From Lutibacter sp. B1 (GTDB lineage: Bacteria; Bacteroidota; Bacteroidia; Flavobacteriales; Flavobacteriaceae), in contig NZ_JAAZUI010000009.1 of the NCBI RefSeq assembly GCF_012524075.1, positions 57,263-121,262 of the forward strand: a DNA stretch of 64,000 nucleotides, read 5' to 3'. Position 1 is the first letter of the stretch. Every line of letters begins with the position of its first letter. Below, one piece after another: positions 43,761 through 53,217 of this stretch. The position numbers were made by a program, and so were the translations under genes. The notes beneath the pieces were generated by a model, which worked only from the letters and a program-made list of their open reading frames with translations, did no database searches and was not told the origin of the DNA.

Positions 43761-45965
43761 ATGACTAAAATTTCAGAAAAAACATTAAACGATTTAGAAT
43801 TCAACACTATTTTAAAGGCAGTGAGCGAGTTATGTATTTCTGACTTAGGTAAAAACGCTACGCTGGAAATTAAACCATTTGGTAGCTTAAAAAAATTACT
43901 ACCCGAATTACATCAAGTAAATGAATATTTAGCTTCTTTTGAAAATGATAATAGAATTCCAAATCATTTTTTTGATGACATTCAAAAAGAAATTCATTTA
44001 TTAAAAATTGAAAACAGTTATTTAGAGCCAAAATCCTTCTTAAAAATTTTAAATAATACCAATACAGTTTTTGAATTACTGAAGTTTTTAAAAAAATTTA
44101 AAGAAATTTACCCTACTCTATTTTCAGTTTCAGAAGAAATTGAATTTGAAAAACTTATAGTTGAAAACATTACTGCTATTATTACTCCTTTTGCCGAAGT
44201 AAATGAGAACGCATCGGTACTCCTCAAACAAATAAGAAGTGAAATAAATACTGTACGCTCTAAAATTGGCTCAAGTTTTACGAAGGTTTTGAGCAAATAC
44301 AACACTGCCGGTTATTTGGATGACATCAAAGAATCTGTTATAGACAACCAACGTGTTTTAGCAGTTTTAGCTATGCACAGAAGAAAAGTTAAAGGAAGTT
44401 TGCTGGGCAGTTCTAAAACCGGAAGCATTGTTTTTATTGCTCCGGAAGCTACGTTACAATACAGCCGAGAACTTCAAAATTTACTGTACGATGAACATCA
44501 GGAAATAGTTAGAATTTTAAAAGAATTAACAAACTCTCTAAGAGAATTTTCTCCTAATTTAATTAAATATCAAAACTATTTAACAAAATTGGATGTTATT
44601 GCTGCCAAAGCAAAATATGCTAAAACAATTAAGGCTTGTTTACCCAAATTTTCAACAGAAAAAAAAGTATTTTTAAGAGATGCCTACCACCCTATTTTGT
44701 TGGTAAAAAACAATCAAAAAAACATAAAAACCATTCCCCAAACGCTGGAACTTAACAGCAAACAACAAATAATAGTAATTTCCGGCCCAAATGCAGGAGG
44801 TAAAAGTATTACTTTAAAAACTATTGGTTTATTACAAGCTATGTTGCAAAGCGGTTTGTTAATACCTGTACACGAGCGTTCTGAAACTTATTTTTTCGAA
44901 AAAATATTAACCGATATTGGCGACAATCAATCAATTGAAAACCAATTAAGTACATATAGTTACCGACTTAAAAATATGCGTAACTTTTTACGCAAATGCA
45001 ATGAGCGCACCTTATTTTTAATAGATGAATTTGGTACTGGAAGCGATCCTGAATTAGGTGGTGCTTTAGCTGAAATTTTTTTAGAAGAATTTTATGAGAA
45101 AAAAGCCTTCGGAATTATTACAACTCATTATGCAAATTTAAAGGTTTTAGCCAACGAGTTGGAAAATGTTTCAAATGCCAATATGCAGTTTGACGAAAAA
45201 ACTTTAGAACCATTATTTAAACTCTTTATTGGACAAGCAGGAAGCTCTTTTACTTTTGAAGTTGCTCAAAAAAATGGGATTCCTTTCAGCTTAATTAATA
45301 AAGCCAAAAAACGTGTTGAAGGAGAAAAAATTCGTTTGGATAAAACCATTTCGAAACTTCAGCAAGAAAGAAATAAACTTCAAAAAACTTCAGAAAACCT
45401 TGAAAAAGAGAAAAATAAAGCCATTGAACAAACCGATAATTTAACTGAAAAACAACAAAAAATTCAAGAAAAATTAGAAAGCTTTCAGGAATTGTATGAC
45501 AGCAATCAAAAAATGCTTTCGTATGGTCGAAAAATTAATGAATTAGTTAACAAATACTTTCAAACAAATAATAAAAAAGAGTTAACTGCCGAGTTTAATA
45601 AATGGCTTACAATTGAAAAAACAAAACATTTGAAAAAGAATCCGCCAAAGCCTAAAACTAAAGCTCAAAAACTAAAAGTTAAAGTGGAAGAAAAAAAGGT
45701 GGAAGAAAAATTAAAAACAACTGAAAAAGAAGTTTTAGTTGAAGTAATAAAAGTTAGAGAACAAAAACAAGTTGAAGCCAAAAAAGTTGCAAAACAAAAA
45801 GCTGATTATTCGTTTAAAATTAATGATAAAGTTCGTATTATTGATAGTAATGCTTGTGGAACTATTGATAAAATTGAAAAAAACAATGCTTTTATAAACT
45901 ATGGCATTTTTACAACCAAAACCAGTTTAAATAAACTTGAATTAGTAGAATCTGCAAAAAAATAA
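43761..45965 (+). CDS. mutS2: MutS2-family ATPase lacking the Smr nuclease domain
   Basis: A 734-residue protein. The clamp/lever region (about 1-300) is followed by the ATPase: Walker A GPNAGGKS at 342-349, Walker B LFLIDEFGTGSDP, and TTHYANLK. A long coiled coil and a Lys/Glu-rich linker follow, then a small KOW-like end (INDKVRIIDSNACGTIDKIE). The C-terminal Smr endonuclease domain of classical MutS2 (DLRGxR) is absent. Such forms act on stalled ribosomes or recombination intermediates; the role here is undecided. Confidence 0.9.
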   Translation: MTKISEKTLNDLEFNTILKAVSELCISDLGKNATLEIKPFGSLKKLLPELHQVNEYLASFENDNRIPNHFFDDIQKEIHLLKIENSYLEPKSFLKILNNTNTVFELLKFLKKFKEIYPTLFSVSEEIEFEKLIVENITAIITPFAEVNENASVLLKQIRSEINTVRSKIGSSFTKVLSKYNTAGYLDDIKESVIDNQRVLAVLAMHRRKVKGSLLGSSKTGSIVFIAPEATLQYSRELQNLLYDEHQEIVRILKELTNSLREFSPNLIKYQNYLTKLDVIAAKAKYAKTIKACLPKFSTEKKVFLRDAYHPILLVKNNQKNIKTIPQTLELNSKQQIIVISGPNAGGKSITLKTIGLLQAMLQSGLLIPVHERSETYFFEKILTDIGDNQSIENQLSTYSYRLKNMRNFLRKCNERTLFLIDEFGTGSDPELGGALAEIFLEEFYEKKAFGIITTHYANLKVLANELENVSNANMQFDEKTLEPLFKLFIGQAGSSFTFEVAQKNGIPFSLINKAKKRVEGEKIRLDKTISKLQQERNKLQKTSENLEKEKNKAIEQTDNLTEKQQKIQEKLESFQELYDSNQKMLSYGRKINELVNKYFQTNNKKELTAEFNKWLTIEKTKHLKKNPPKPKTKAQKLKVKVEEKKVEEKLKTTEKEVLVEVIKVREQKQVEAKKVAKQKADYSFKINDKVRIIDSNACGTIDKIEKNNAFINYGIFTTKTSLNKLELVESAKK

Positions 45966-46003
45966 GTACTCCATTCCTTTTAATCTTTTCATTTATAACA
46001 ATA

Positions 46004-46011
46004 TAGGTTTG
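46004..46011 (+). promoter_or_regulatory. Promoter -7 element for the OmpA-family gene
   Basis: TAGGTTTG matches TAnnTTTG, 47 bases before the ATG at 46058. Confidence 0.5.
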
Positions 46012-46057
46012 ACATTAAATTTATTATTGTTAAATTTAACACGCTAAAAATAATCAC

Positions 46058-46945
46058 ATGCTTAACTATTTTAAAGCGTTTTCTGTATTTTTATTATGGT
46101 CAGCTATTGCTTTAAGTTTTCATTTTTTTATCAGTAATAAAATTTTTAAAATTTGCAATATTTCTACTAATTCACCTAAAACTAAATCAACACTTATTAA
46201 TACTAAAGAAAATAATCTTTTTTGGATTACAAACTTTAATAGTGATACTATATTTCAATCTTCAAAAGGATTTATCATAAATAAAAATACTCCCTTAGTT
46301 ACAAATATTACAGCTTTTTCACAATTAACAGATAGTATAAAATTTGTTTTAAATAACGATTATACTACTAAATTACTTGTAATTGGAAAGTATAAAGAAT
46401 CTGAAAAAAAAGTCAATAATAAAATTGGGTTTGAGCGTGCAGAATTGATTAAAAAAGAATTGATTAAAAATGGAATAGATAGTTCAAAAATTGAAATCTC
46501 CGAAAAATTACATGAATATTCTTATAATCAAGAAGGACTATACAATAATGGGATTGAGATGGTTTTTAAAGAAATAAATCCTCAAAAAATAAGTACAATT
46601 GAAAAAGAAATAATCGATACAATTTTTTATCCAGATTTTGATAAAACAACCTTATTACCTGACAGCAACCTGTACAAATACACTTTAAAACTTAAACAAT
46701 ATTTACAAAAGTATCCCAATAAAAATATAACCATTACAGGGCATACTGATAATATTGGTTATTATCAAAATAATTTAATTATTGGATTGCAAAAAGCAAA
46801 TGAAGTTAAAAAATACTTTATAATCAATGGAATTGACAATGCTAGAATTACTACATTATCAATGGGAGAATCGAAGCCAATTGCTGATAAAACAACTGAA
46901 GAAGGTAGAGCCAGAAACAAACGAATTGAAATAAAAATTAATTAA
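46058..46945 (+). CDS. OmpA-family peptidoglycan-binding protein
   Basis: A 295-residue protein with an N-terminal membrane anchor (about 5-25). Two OmpA-like segments appear: a degenerate first half with LLVIGKYKESEKKVNNKIGFERAELIKKEL, and a complete C-terminal domain (about 195-295) with ITGHTDNIGYYQNNLIIGLQKANEVKKYFI and EEGRARNKRIEIKI, whose D and R residues bind diaminopimelate. It tethers the envelope to peptidoglycan. Nine bases before the next gene. Confidence 0.88.
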   Translation: MLNYFKAFSVFLLWSAIALSFHFFISNKIFKICNISTNSPKTKSTLINTKENNLFWITNFNSDTIFQSSKGFIINKNTPLVTNITAFSQLTDSIKFVLNNDYTTKLLVIGKYKESEKKVNNKIGFERAELIKKELIKNGIDSSKIEISEKLHEYSYNQEGLYNNGIEMVFKEINPQKISTIEKEIIDTIFYPDFDKTTLLPDSNLYKYTLKLKQYLQKYPNKNITITGHTDNIGYYQNNLIIGLQKANEVKKYFIINGIDNARITTLSMGESKPIADKTTEEGRARNKRIEIKIN

Positions 46946-46954
46946 TTTATTGAA

Positions 46955-47464
46955 ATGATATTATCTATATTTTCTAATCAAAATTTTATACATCTTTTAG
47001 AAATGTTCTTTTGGATGCTAGGAGCCTTTTTAATTGGTTTGTTTTTTGGACAGCTACTTGCAAGAACAAAATCTAAAACAACATATGAAATACATGATTT
47101 TGAAGATTTAAAAATTGAAGAAGATAACTCTAAAATAAGAGCAACCAAAACTTTTGAACGTGGTGGAAAACAAATGGTTTATAGAGCTCCTCTAAAAAAC
47201 GAAAATAATGAACTTGATTTTGATCGAATTGGAAAATCTTCAATTGAAAATAAAAATAATTTGCAAAAAATTAAAGGTATAGGCATTTCTATTGAAGAAA
47301 AATTAAATGAGATCGGAATTTTCTCTTACAAACAAATAAGTAATTTAAATAGCGATGATATATCCAGAATAACCGAACTTATTAAATTCTTTCCTGGTAG
47401 AATTGAACGTGATGACTGGGTATCTCAAGCAAATAAGCTACTAAATGAAGATAAAACAAATTAG
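46955..47464 (+). CDS. Membrane protein with helix-hairpin-helix-like domain
   Basis: A 169-residue protein. A membrane helix (about 12-34, ending GLFFGQLLA) precedes a charged linker and a C-terminal segment LQKIKGIGISIEEKLNEIGIFSYKQISNLN, a helix-hairpin-helix of the type found in predicted flap-nuclease-like or DUF4332 proteins. No nuclease residues are seen. It is common after OmpA-family genes in Flavobacteria; function unknown. Confidence 0.8.
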   Translation: MILSIFSNQNFIHLLEMFFWMLGAFLIGLFFGQLLARTKSKTTYEIHDFEDLKIEEDNSKIRATKTFERGGKQMVYRAPLKNENNELDFDRIGKSSIENKNNLQKIKGIGISIEEKLNEIGIFSYKQISNLNSDDISRITELIKFFPGRIERDDWVSQANKLLNEDKTN

Positions 47465-47473
47465 GTAACTACA

Positions 47474-47707
47474 CTATTCTTCATTCTTATAACGCCCCAT
47501 TTCTCTATCATAAAATTCACTGGCTTGCTCAATAAATGTAGCAACTTCAACTGCTAATTCTTCTTCATCGGCACCAGATAAATCTTCTAGCCATTCAATT
47601 TCATCATCAACCAAGTTAATGATAAAACGAGGAAATTCGGTATGAATCACAAAAATATCATTTGAACAATCGGTATTATCACCAAGTAAAAATTTAGGTA
47701 AATTCAT
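47474..47707 (-). CDS. Small acidic conserved protein, function unknown
   Basis: A 77-residue protein beginning MNLPKFLLGDNTD, then IFVIHTEFPRFIINLVDDEIEWLEDL and an acidic helical tail. I recognise it as a widespread small flavobacterial protein without known function. It overlaps the MATE transporter gene by 14 bases and is probably translated from the same mRNA. Confidence 0.8.
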   Translation of the reverse strand: MNLPKFLLGDNTDCSNDIFVIHTEFPRFIINLVDDEIEWLEDLSGADEEELAVEVATFIEQASEFYDREMGRYKNEE

Positions 47708-49052
47708 TTTTCTCTTTTATTAATTTATTAGACAAATAATTAAATCTTAAAAACAACATTATTGCAGAGCTGGTTAAAGCTATAAATAAACCAATCCATA
47801 TTCCTAAAGTACCTAAATCGGTTTTTCTTCCTAAATAAAAACTAATCGGAAAACCAATAATCCAATAAGCAACAAATGTTAATCCTGAAGGAATTTTAAC
47901 ATCTTGTAACCCTCTTAAAGCTCCCAATATAACAGCCTGAAAACCATCTGATAATTGAAATAACCCTGCAACAATCAATAAGCTTGAAGCTGTTTTAATT
48001 ACCGTTAAATTATCAGTAAACATCCAAGGTAAAACATCTTTTAGTAAAATAAATGCTATTGAAAAGGTTGTCATTATTATTAATGTTAAAAGAAAATTAG
48101 AAAATGCTATTCTTCGCAATTCAATAAAGTCTTTCAATCCTTTTTGATTTCCTACTCTTATAGTTGATGCCACACCTATACCAACTGCGACCATAAATGT
48201 TGTTGATGATAATTTTAATGCAATTTGGTTTGCAGCCTGGTTAAATGCACCTAAAGTTCCTGCTAATAACACAGATGCAGTAAATAAACCCGTTTCAAAA
48301 AGCATTTGTAAGGCTGTTGGAAAACCTAAACTTATTATTTTTTTGAATATCTTTTTCTCTATTTCAGCAACTTTTAATCTGTGCATATAAACTTTGAATT
48401 TTTCTTTTTTGATTAAAACAGCATATATAAAAAGAACCATTATTATTCTTGAAATAAATGTTCCTAAAGCTGCACCAATCAATTCTAATCTAGGAAATAT
48501 CCAAAAGCCATAAATTAGCATAAAGTTTAGCAAAATATTAATCGCATTAGTAAGTATAATGGCATACATAGCGTATTTTGTTTGAGATAAGCCATCGGTA
48601 AATTGCTTAAGTCCTTGAAAAATCATTAAAGGAATCATAGACATCGCAACTATTTCATAATAAGGTAATGCTAAAACTACAACTTCATCAGGCTGATCTA
48701 AATAATATAACGCCGGTTTAATTAACAATAACATTATATACATTGTTATTCCTATAATTGTTGTTAGAATTAATCCATGCTGAAAAACTTTACGTCCTTT
48801 TTGTTTATCTCCTTCTCCATCCGATTCTGCAATTAAAGGTGTTAAAGCATTAGAAAAACCTATTCCAATTGACATGGCTATAAACACTAAACTATTACCA
48901 AGCGATGTTGCAGCCAATTCAACAGGTCCTAACCTACCAACCATAATATCATCAATTAACCCAACCAATAAATGCCCCAAAGAACCCATCATTATTGGTG
49001 TTGCTAACCGCAAATTATTTTTAAACTCTGAAGTGTAGTTTTTTAAACTCAA
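47694..49052 (-). CDS. MATE-family multidrug efflux transporter
   Basis: A 452-residue protein with twelve hydrophobic segments and the MATE opening RLATPIMMGSLGHLLVGLIDDIMVGRLGPVELAATSLGNS. FEPANQ-like NQAANQIALKLSS lies at the start of the second half. It is a cation-coupled exporter of the NorM/DinF type; substrate unknown. Confidence 0.92.
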   Translation of the reverse strand: MSLKNYTSEFKNNLRLATPIMMGSLGHLLVGLIDDIMVGRLGPVELAATSLGNSLVFIAMSIGIGFSNALTPLIAESDGEGDKQKGRKVFQHGLILTTIIGITMYIMLLLIKPALYYLDQPDEVVVLALPYYEIVAMSMIPLMIFQGLKQFTDGLSQTKYAMYAIILTNAINILLNFMLIYGFWIFPRLELIGAALGTFISRIIMVLFIYAVLIKKEKFKVYMHRLKVAEIEKKIFKKIISLGFPTALQMLFETGLFTASVLLAGTLGAFNQAANQIALKLSSTTFMVAVGIGVASTIRVGNQKGLKDFIELRRIAFSNFLLTLIIMTTFSIAFILLKDVLPWMFTDNLTVIKTASSLLIVAGLFQLSDGFQAVILGALRGLQDVKIPSGLTFVAYWIIGFPISFYLGRKTDLGTLGIWIGLFIALTSSAIMLFLRFNYLSNKLIKEKNEFT

Positions 49053-49192
49053 TTTTAAATTGATTATTCAAATGCGAATATACAAGAATTTAATTTGCAT
49101 TATGTAATAAAATTACCTTCTAAAAAGTTACTTTATAACAATAACTAATTAAAAAACTCGCTAATTAATTCGTATGTTTTTAGTTTTTAAAT

Positions 49193-49200
49193 TAACTTTG
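49193..49200 (+). promoter_or_regulatory. tpx promoter -7 element
   Basis: TAACTTTG matches TAnnTTTG, 28 bases before the ATG at 49228. Confidence 0.55.
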
Positions 49201-49227
49201 GTATCTTTTAAAACTTAAACTAAAATT

Positions 49228-49725
49228 ATGGCAAAAATAACATTAAAAGGAAACCCAATAAAAACTATTGGAAAATTACCTAAAATTGGTAAAAAAGCAC
49301 CAAAATTCACTTTAATTAAATCAGATTTATCTAAAACTAAATTAAAGGATTTTAAAGGATCTAAATTAATTTTAAATATTTTCCCAAGTTTAGATACAGG
49401 TACTTGTGCAGCTTCAGTTAGAAAATTTAATGTAGAAGCAAGCAAACTTGAAAATACTAAAGTATTATGTATCTCAAGAGATTTACCTTTTGCTCAGGCT
49501 CGTTTTTGTGGTGCTGAAGGATTGGATAATGTAATTACCTTATCTGACTTTGCTAAAGGAAAATTTGGAAAATCGTATGGTGTAACTATTGAAGATGGGC
49601 CTTTAGCCTCTCTGCTTTCAAGAGCCGTTGTTGTAGTTAATGAAGAGGGAAATGTAATTTATACTGAGCAAGTTCCTGAAATTGTTGACGAACCTAATTA
49701 CGAAGCTGCTTTAAAAGCTCTTTAA
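49228..49725 (+). CDS. tpx: Thiol peroxidase
   Basis: A 165-residue atypical 2-Cys peroxiredoxin. Peroxidatic C60 is in [12 protein letters not shown] and resolving C94 in [11 protein letters not shown], the Tpx spacing. It reduces peroxides using thioredoxin in the periplasm or cytoplasm; no signal peptide is seen here. Followed after one base by dgkA. Confidence 0.95.
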   Translation: MAKITLKGNPIKTIGKLPKIGKKAPKFTLIKSDLSKTKLKDFKGSKLILNIFPSLDTGTCAASVRKFNVEASKLENTKVLCISRDLPFAQARFCGAEGLDNVITLSDFAKGKFGKSYGVTIEDGPLASLLSRAVVVVNEEGNVIYTEQVPEIVDEPNYEAALKAL

Positions 49726-49726
49726 T

Positions 49727-50092
49727 ATGCAGGAGAGTAATTTTATTCTAAATCGAATTAAAGCTATAAAATATGCAGCAAAGGGTTTTTGGATTTTAAT
49801 TACTTCAGAATATAGTATTATAGCACAAGTAATTATTGCTGTTATAGTAACTATAATTGGTTTTATAATGAATATTTCTGCTACCGAATGGATGTTTCAA
49901 ATTTTTGCAATTGCAATCGTTTTGGTAGCAGAATCATTAAATACAGCCATTGAAAAAATTGCCGATTTTATCCATCCTGAATATCACAAACAAATTGGAC
50001 ACATTAAAGATATTTCTGCCGGAGCAGCTTTTTTTGCTGCAATATTTGCCGTAATAATTGGTTTAATTATTTACATACCCAAATTTATTTAG
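49727..50092 (+). CDS. dgkA: Diacylglycerol kinase (DgkA family)
   Basis: A 121-residue inner membrane protein. N-terminal amphipathic RIKAIKYAAKGFWILITSEYS, then three membrane helices. VLVAESLNTAIEKIADF is the conserved catalytic E-x6-E signature, and the DISAGAAFFAAIFAVIIG helix follows. In Bacteroidetes the substrate may be diacylglycerol or undecaprenol. It follows tpx by one base, probably cotranscribed. Confidence 0.92.
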   Translation: MQESNFILNRIKAIKYAAKGFWILITSEYSIIAQVIIAVIVTIIGFIMNISATEWMFQIFAIAIVLVAESLNTAIEKIADFIHPEYHKQIGHIKDISAGAAFFAAIFAVIIGLIIYIPKFI

Positions 50093-50120
50093 TAATTTAA
50101 CGGCAATCACATTAATTTTA

Positions 50121-50128
50121 TATTTTTG
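50121..50128 (+). promoter_or_regulatory. ftsK operon promoter -7 element
   Basis: TATTTTTG matches TAnnTTTG and ends 17 bases before the ftsK ATG. Confidence 0.55.
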
Positions 50129-50145
50129 TGTGATACTTTTAATGA

Positions 50146-52533
50146 ATGGCAAAAAAGAAAAAAACAACACCAAACACACCTAAAAAACAACCTTTCCAAA
50201 AAACGAAATCCTTTTTTGGAAATAGACAAACTCAAACTATTTTGGGTGCGTTTATAATGCTATTTGCCATATTTTTATTTACTTCATTTATATCTTATTT
50301 TTTTAATTGGCAAGACGACCAAAGCCAATTAAATGCATTTACCGATAAAAATGTAACTGTAAAAAACTTATTGGGTAAAATTGGAGCAAGTATTAGCCAC
50401 TTTTTTATTTACGATGGTTTTGGCGTTATTTCAATATACTTTCCTGTATTACTGTTTTTTTCAGGTTTGCTGGTATTTTTAAAAGGAAGTTTAAAAAAAA
50501 TAAGAAAAACTTGGGGATGGGGAATTTTGGGAATTATCTGGTTTTCTGTAACATTTGGTTTTTTAGCACATAAAAATGCACTTTTGCCAGGAGTAATTGG
50601 TTATGAAACCAATATTTATTTACAGCACTTTTTAGGTAAAACCGGACTTATATTAGTATTATTCTTTTTAATGCTTTCTTATTTAGTAATTCGTTTTAAA
50701 CTTACGCCTGAAAAAGTTAAAAGCAGTTTACCTGCTAAAAAGAAATTATTTTCCGATACTGAAACTACCGAAAACAATATCAATATCAAAGCTATTGATA
50801 ACGACGAAATAAAATCTGATTTTGATTTATCTGCTGAAGCAACCAAAAAGTTCAACAATTCTACAAATGATTTAATTAAAGAAACTACAGTTGATGAAGA
50901 TTTAGATATACAGATTGTTCACAAACCGGAAGGTATTGAGCACGATGTTAAAATTGCTGTTGATAAAGTTCAAGAAGAAAGTCATGTGAACGAAAATTTA
51001 TCAGATAAATTGGTAAAAGATTTTGGTGAATTTGACCCTACTTTAGAATTAGGAAATTACAAATTTCCAACATTAAATTTATTACGAGATTATAACGAAA
51101 GTATCTCTGTTGATCAAGAAGAGTTAGAAGAACATAAAAACAGAATTGTTGAAACTCTTAACAACTACAAAATTGGAATTGACCGTATAAAAGCTACTGT
51201 TGGACCAACTGTAACTCTTTATGAAATAGTACCTGAAGCAGGTATCAGAATTTCAAAAATAAAGAATTTAGAAGATGATATTGCTTTATCGCTATCTGCT
51301 TTAGGAATTAGAATTATAGCGCCAATACCGGGAAAAGGAACTATTGGTATTGAAGTGCCTAATAAAAAACCAACTATGGTTTCGATGAAATCAGTAATTT
51401 CTTCAACAAAATTTCAAAATTCTGAAATGGAATTACCCGTAGCTATAGGTAAAACTATTTCTAACGAAACATTTGTAGTAGACCTTGCAAAAATGCCTCA
51501 TTTATTAATGGCCGGAGCAACTGGGCAAGGTAAATCTGTTGGTTTAAATGCCGTTTTAACTTCTTTATTGTATAAAAAACACCCAGCAGAAGTAAAATTT
51601 GTTTTAGTTGATCCTAAAAAAGTTGAACTAACACTTTTCAATAAAATTGAACGCCATTATTTAGCAAAACTTCCAGATACTGATGAAGCCATTATTACCG
51701 ACACAACCAAGGTAATCAATACTTTAAATTCATTATGTATTGAAATGGATGCACGTTACGACCTTTTAAAAACTGCTATGGTTCGTAATATTAAAGAATA
51801 TAACGTAAAATTTAAGGCTCGAAAATTAAATCCTGAAAACGGACATAAATATTTACCTTATATAGTTTTAGTTATTGATGAATTTGCCGACTTAATTATG
51901 ACTGCCGGAAAAGAAATTGAAACGCCAATTGCACGTTTAGCTCAATTAGCTCGAGCTATTGGAATCCATTTAATTGTTGCAACACAACGCCCGTCAGTAA
52001 ATGTAATAACAGGTATTATTAAAGCCAACTTCCCAGCCAGAGCTGCTTTTAGAGTTACTTCAAAAATAGATTCAAGAACCATTTTAGATGGTCCGGGAGC
52101 CGATCAATTAATTGGTAAAGGAGACATGCTTTTTTCTGCCGGAAATGATTTAATTAGACTTCAATGTGCATTTGTTGATACTCCTGAAGTAGAAAAAATA
52201 ACTGATTTTATTGGATCACAAAGAGCATATCCTGATGCATATATGCTTCCTGAATATAGTAGTGATGAAATTGGCACAAGTCTTGATATAGATATAAGCG
52301 AAAGAGATGCATTATTTAGAGATGCCGCTATAGTAATAGTACAAGCTCAACAAGGTTCTGCATCATTATTACAACGTAAATTAAAATTAGGATACAACCG
52401 TGCCGGAAGATTAATAGATCAATTAGAAGCAGCCGGAATTGTTGGTCCTTTTGAAGGAAGTAAAGCACGTCAGGTTTTAATTCCTGATGAAATGGCTTTA
52501 AAACAATTATTAGATAACGAAACAAACAGTTAA
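50146..52533 (+). CDS. ftsK: DNA translocase FtsK/SpoIIIE
   Basis: A 795-residue protein. A basic N-terminus and four membrane helices (about 30-185), an acidic linker, then the motor: Walker A GATGQGKS at 457-464, Walker B IVLVIDEFADL, ATQRPSVNVITGIIKANFPARAAFRV. The C-terminal gamma winged helix (SLLQRKLKLGYNRAGRLIDQLEAAGIVGP) reads chromosome polarity sequences. It pumps DNA through the septum. First gene of the ftsK-lolA-lptG-ribB run. Confidence 0.96.
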   Translation: MAKKKKTTPNTPKKQPFQKTKSFFGNRQTQTILGAFIMLFAIFLFTSFISYFFNWQDDQSQLNAFTDKNVTVKNLLGKIGASISHFFIYDGFGVISIYFPVLLFFSGLLVFLKGSLKKIRKTWGWGILGIIWFSVTFGFLAHKNALLPGVIGYETNIYLQHFLGKTGLILVLFFLMLSYLVIRFKLTPEKVKSSLPAKKKLFSDTETTENNINIKAIDNDEIKSDFDLSAEATKKFNNSTNDLIKETTVDEDLDIQIVHKPEGIEHDVKIAVDKVQEESHVNENLSDKLVKDFGEFDPTLELGNYKFPTLNLLRDYNESISVDQEELEEHKNRIVETLNNYKIGIDRIKATVGPTVTLYEIVPEAGIRISKIKNLEDDIALSLSALGIRIIAPIPGKGTIGIEVPNKKPTMVSMKSVISSTKFQNSEMELPVAIGKTISNETFVVDLAKMPHLLMAGATGQGKSVGLNAVLTSLLYKKHPAEVKFVLVDPKKVELTLFNKIERHYLAKLPDTDEAIITDTTKVINTLNSLCIEMDARYDLLKTAMVRNIKEYNVKFKARKLNPENGHKYLPYIVLVIDEFADLIMTAGKEIETPIARLAQLARAIGIHLIVATQRPSVNVITGIIKANFPARAAFRVTSKIDSRTILDGPGADQLIGKGDMLFSAGNDLIRLQCAFVDTPEVEKITDFIGSQRAYPDAYMLPEYSSDEIGTSLDIDISERDALFRDAAIVIVQAQQGSASLLQRKLKLGYNRAGRLIDQLEAAGIVGPFEGSKARQVLIPDEMALKQLLDNETNS

Positions 52534-52549
52534 AAGAACAATTGATAGA

Positions 52550-53212
52550 ATGAAAAAAATAGTATTTTTAATAGCATTAACCCTAATTAGTTTTGCCTCA
52601 TTTAGCCAAAATTCTAATAAAGCGAAGGCTTTACTTGATGAAGTTTCCCAAAAAATAAAAAAATATGAAAATATTTATATTGAATTTAATCATAGATTAG
52701 ATAATAATGATGCAGATGTACACCAAGAAACCAGAGGTGATGTAACTTTGAAAGGTGATTTGTATCATTTGAACTACATGGGTACTGAACAAATTTTTGA
52801 TGGTAAAAAAACATATCTGATAGTTCATGAAGATGAAGAAGTAATTATTCAAAACTCAAAAAAAAATAATAATGAAGATGATGATACTTTAACTCCTTCT
52901 AAAATGTTTTCATTTTACGAGAATGGGTATACTTTCAAAATGGATGAATTGAAAACAACCAAAGGTGTTAAAATTCAATATGTTAAACTTATTCCTATAG
53001 ATAGTCATTCTGAAATTAAAAATTTTATAATTGGTGTTGATATTAAAACAAAACATATTTGTAATATTATTGAAACCGGAAAAAACGGTACAATTACAAC
53101 TCTTGAAATAAGATCTTTTAAAACAAATCAACCTATTTCAGAAAAGCTTTTTATCTTTGATGCTGTTAAATACAGAGATCAAAAAAAATATACTATCTCT
53201 GAGCCAAAATAG
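52550..53212 (+). CDS. LolA-like outer membrane lipoprotein carrier protein
   Basis: A 220-residue protein with signal peptide ending SFSQ. The mature part has the LolA arrangement: an N-terminal helix KAKALLDEVSQKIKKYENIYIEF and antiparallel strands (GDVTLKGDLYHLNYMGTEQIFDGKKTYLIV). It should shuttle lipoproteins across the periplasm. Placed between ftsK and an LptG-like gene (5-base gap), as is common in Bacteroidetes. Confidence 0.88.
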   Translation: MKKIVFLIALTLISFASFSQNSNKAKALLDEVSQKIKKYENIYIEFNHRLDNNDADVHQETRGDVTLKGDLYHLNYMGTEQIFDGKKTYLIVHEDEEVIIQNSKKNNNEDDDTLTPSKMFSFYENGYTFKMDELKTTKGVKIQYVKLIPIDSHSEIKNFIIGVDIKTKHICNIIETGKNGTITTLEIRSFKTNQPISEKLFIFDAVKYRDQKKYTISEPK

Positions 53213-53217
53213 AATAG

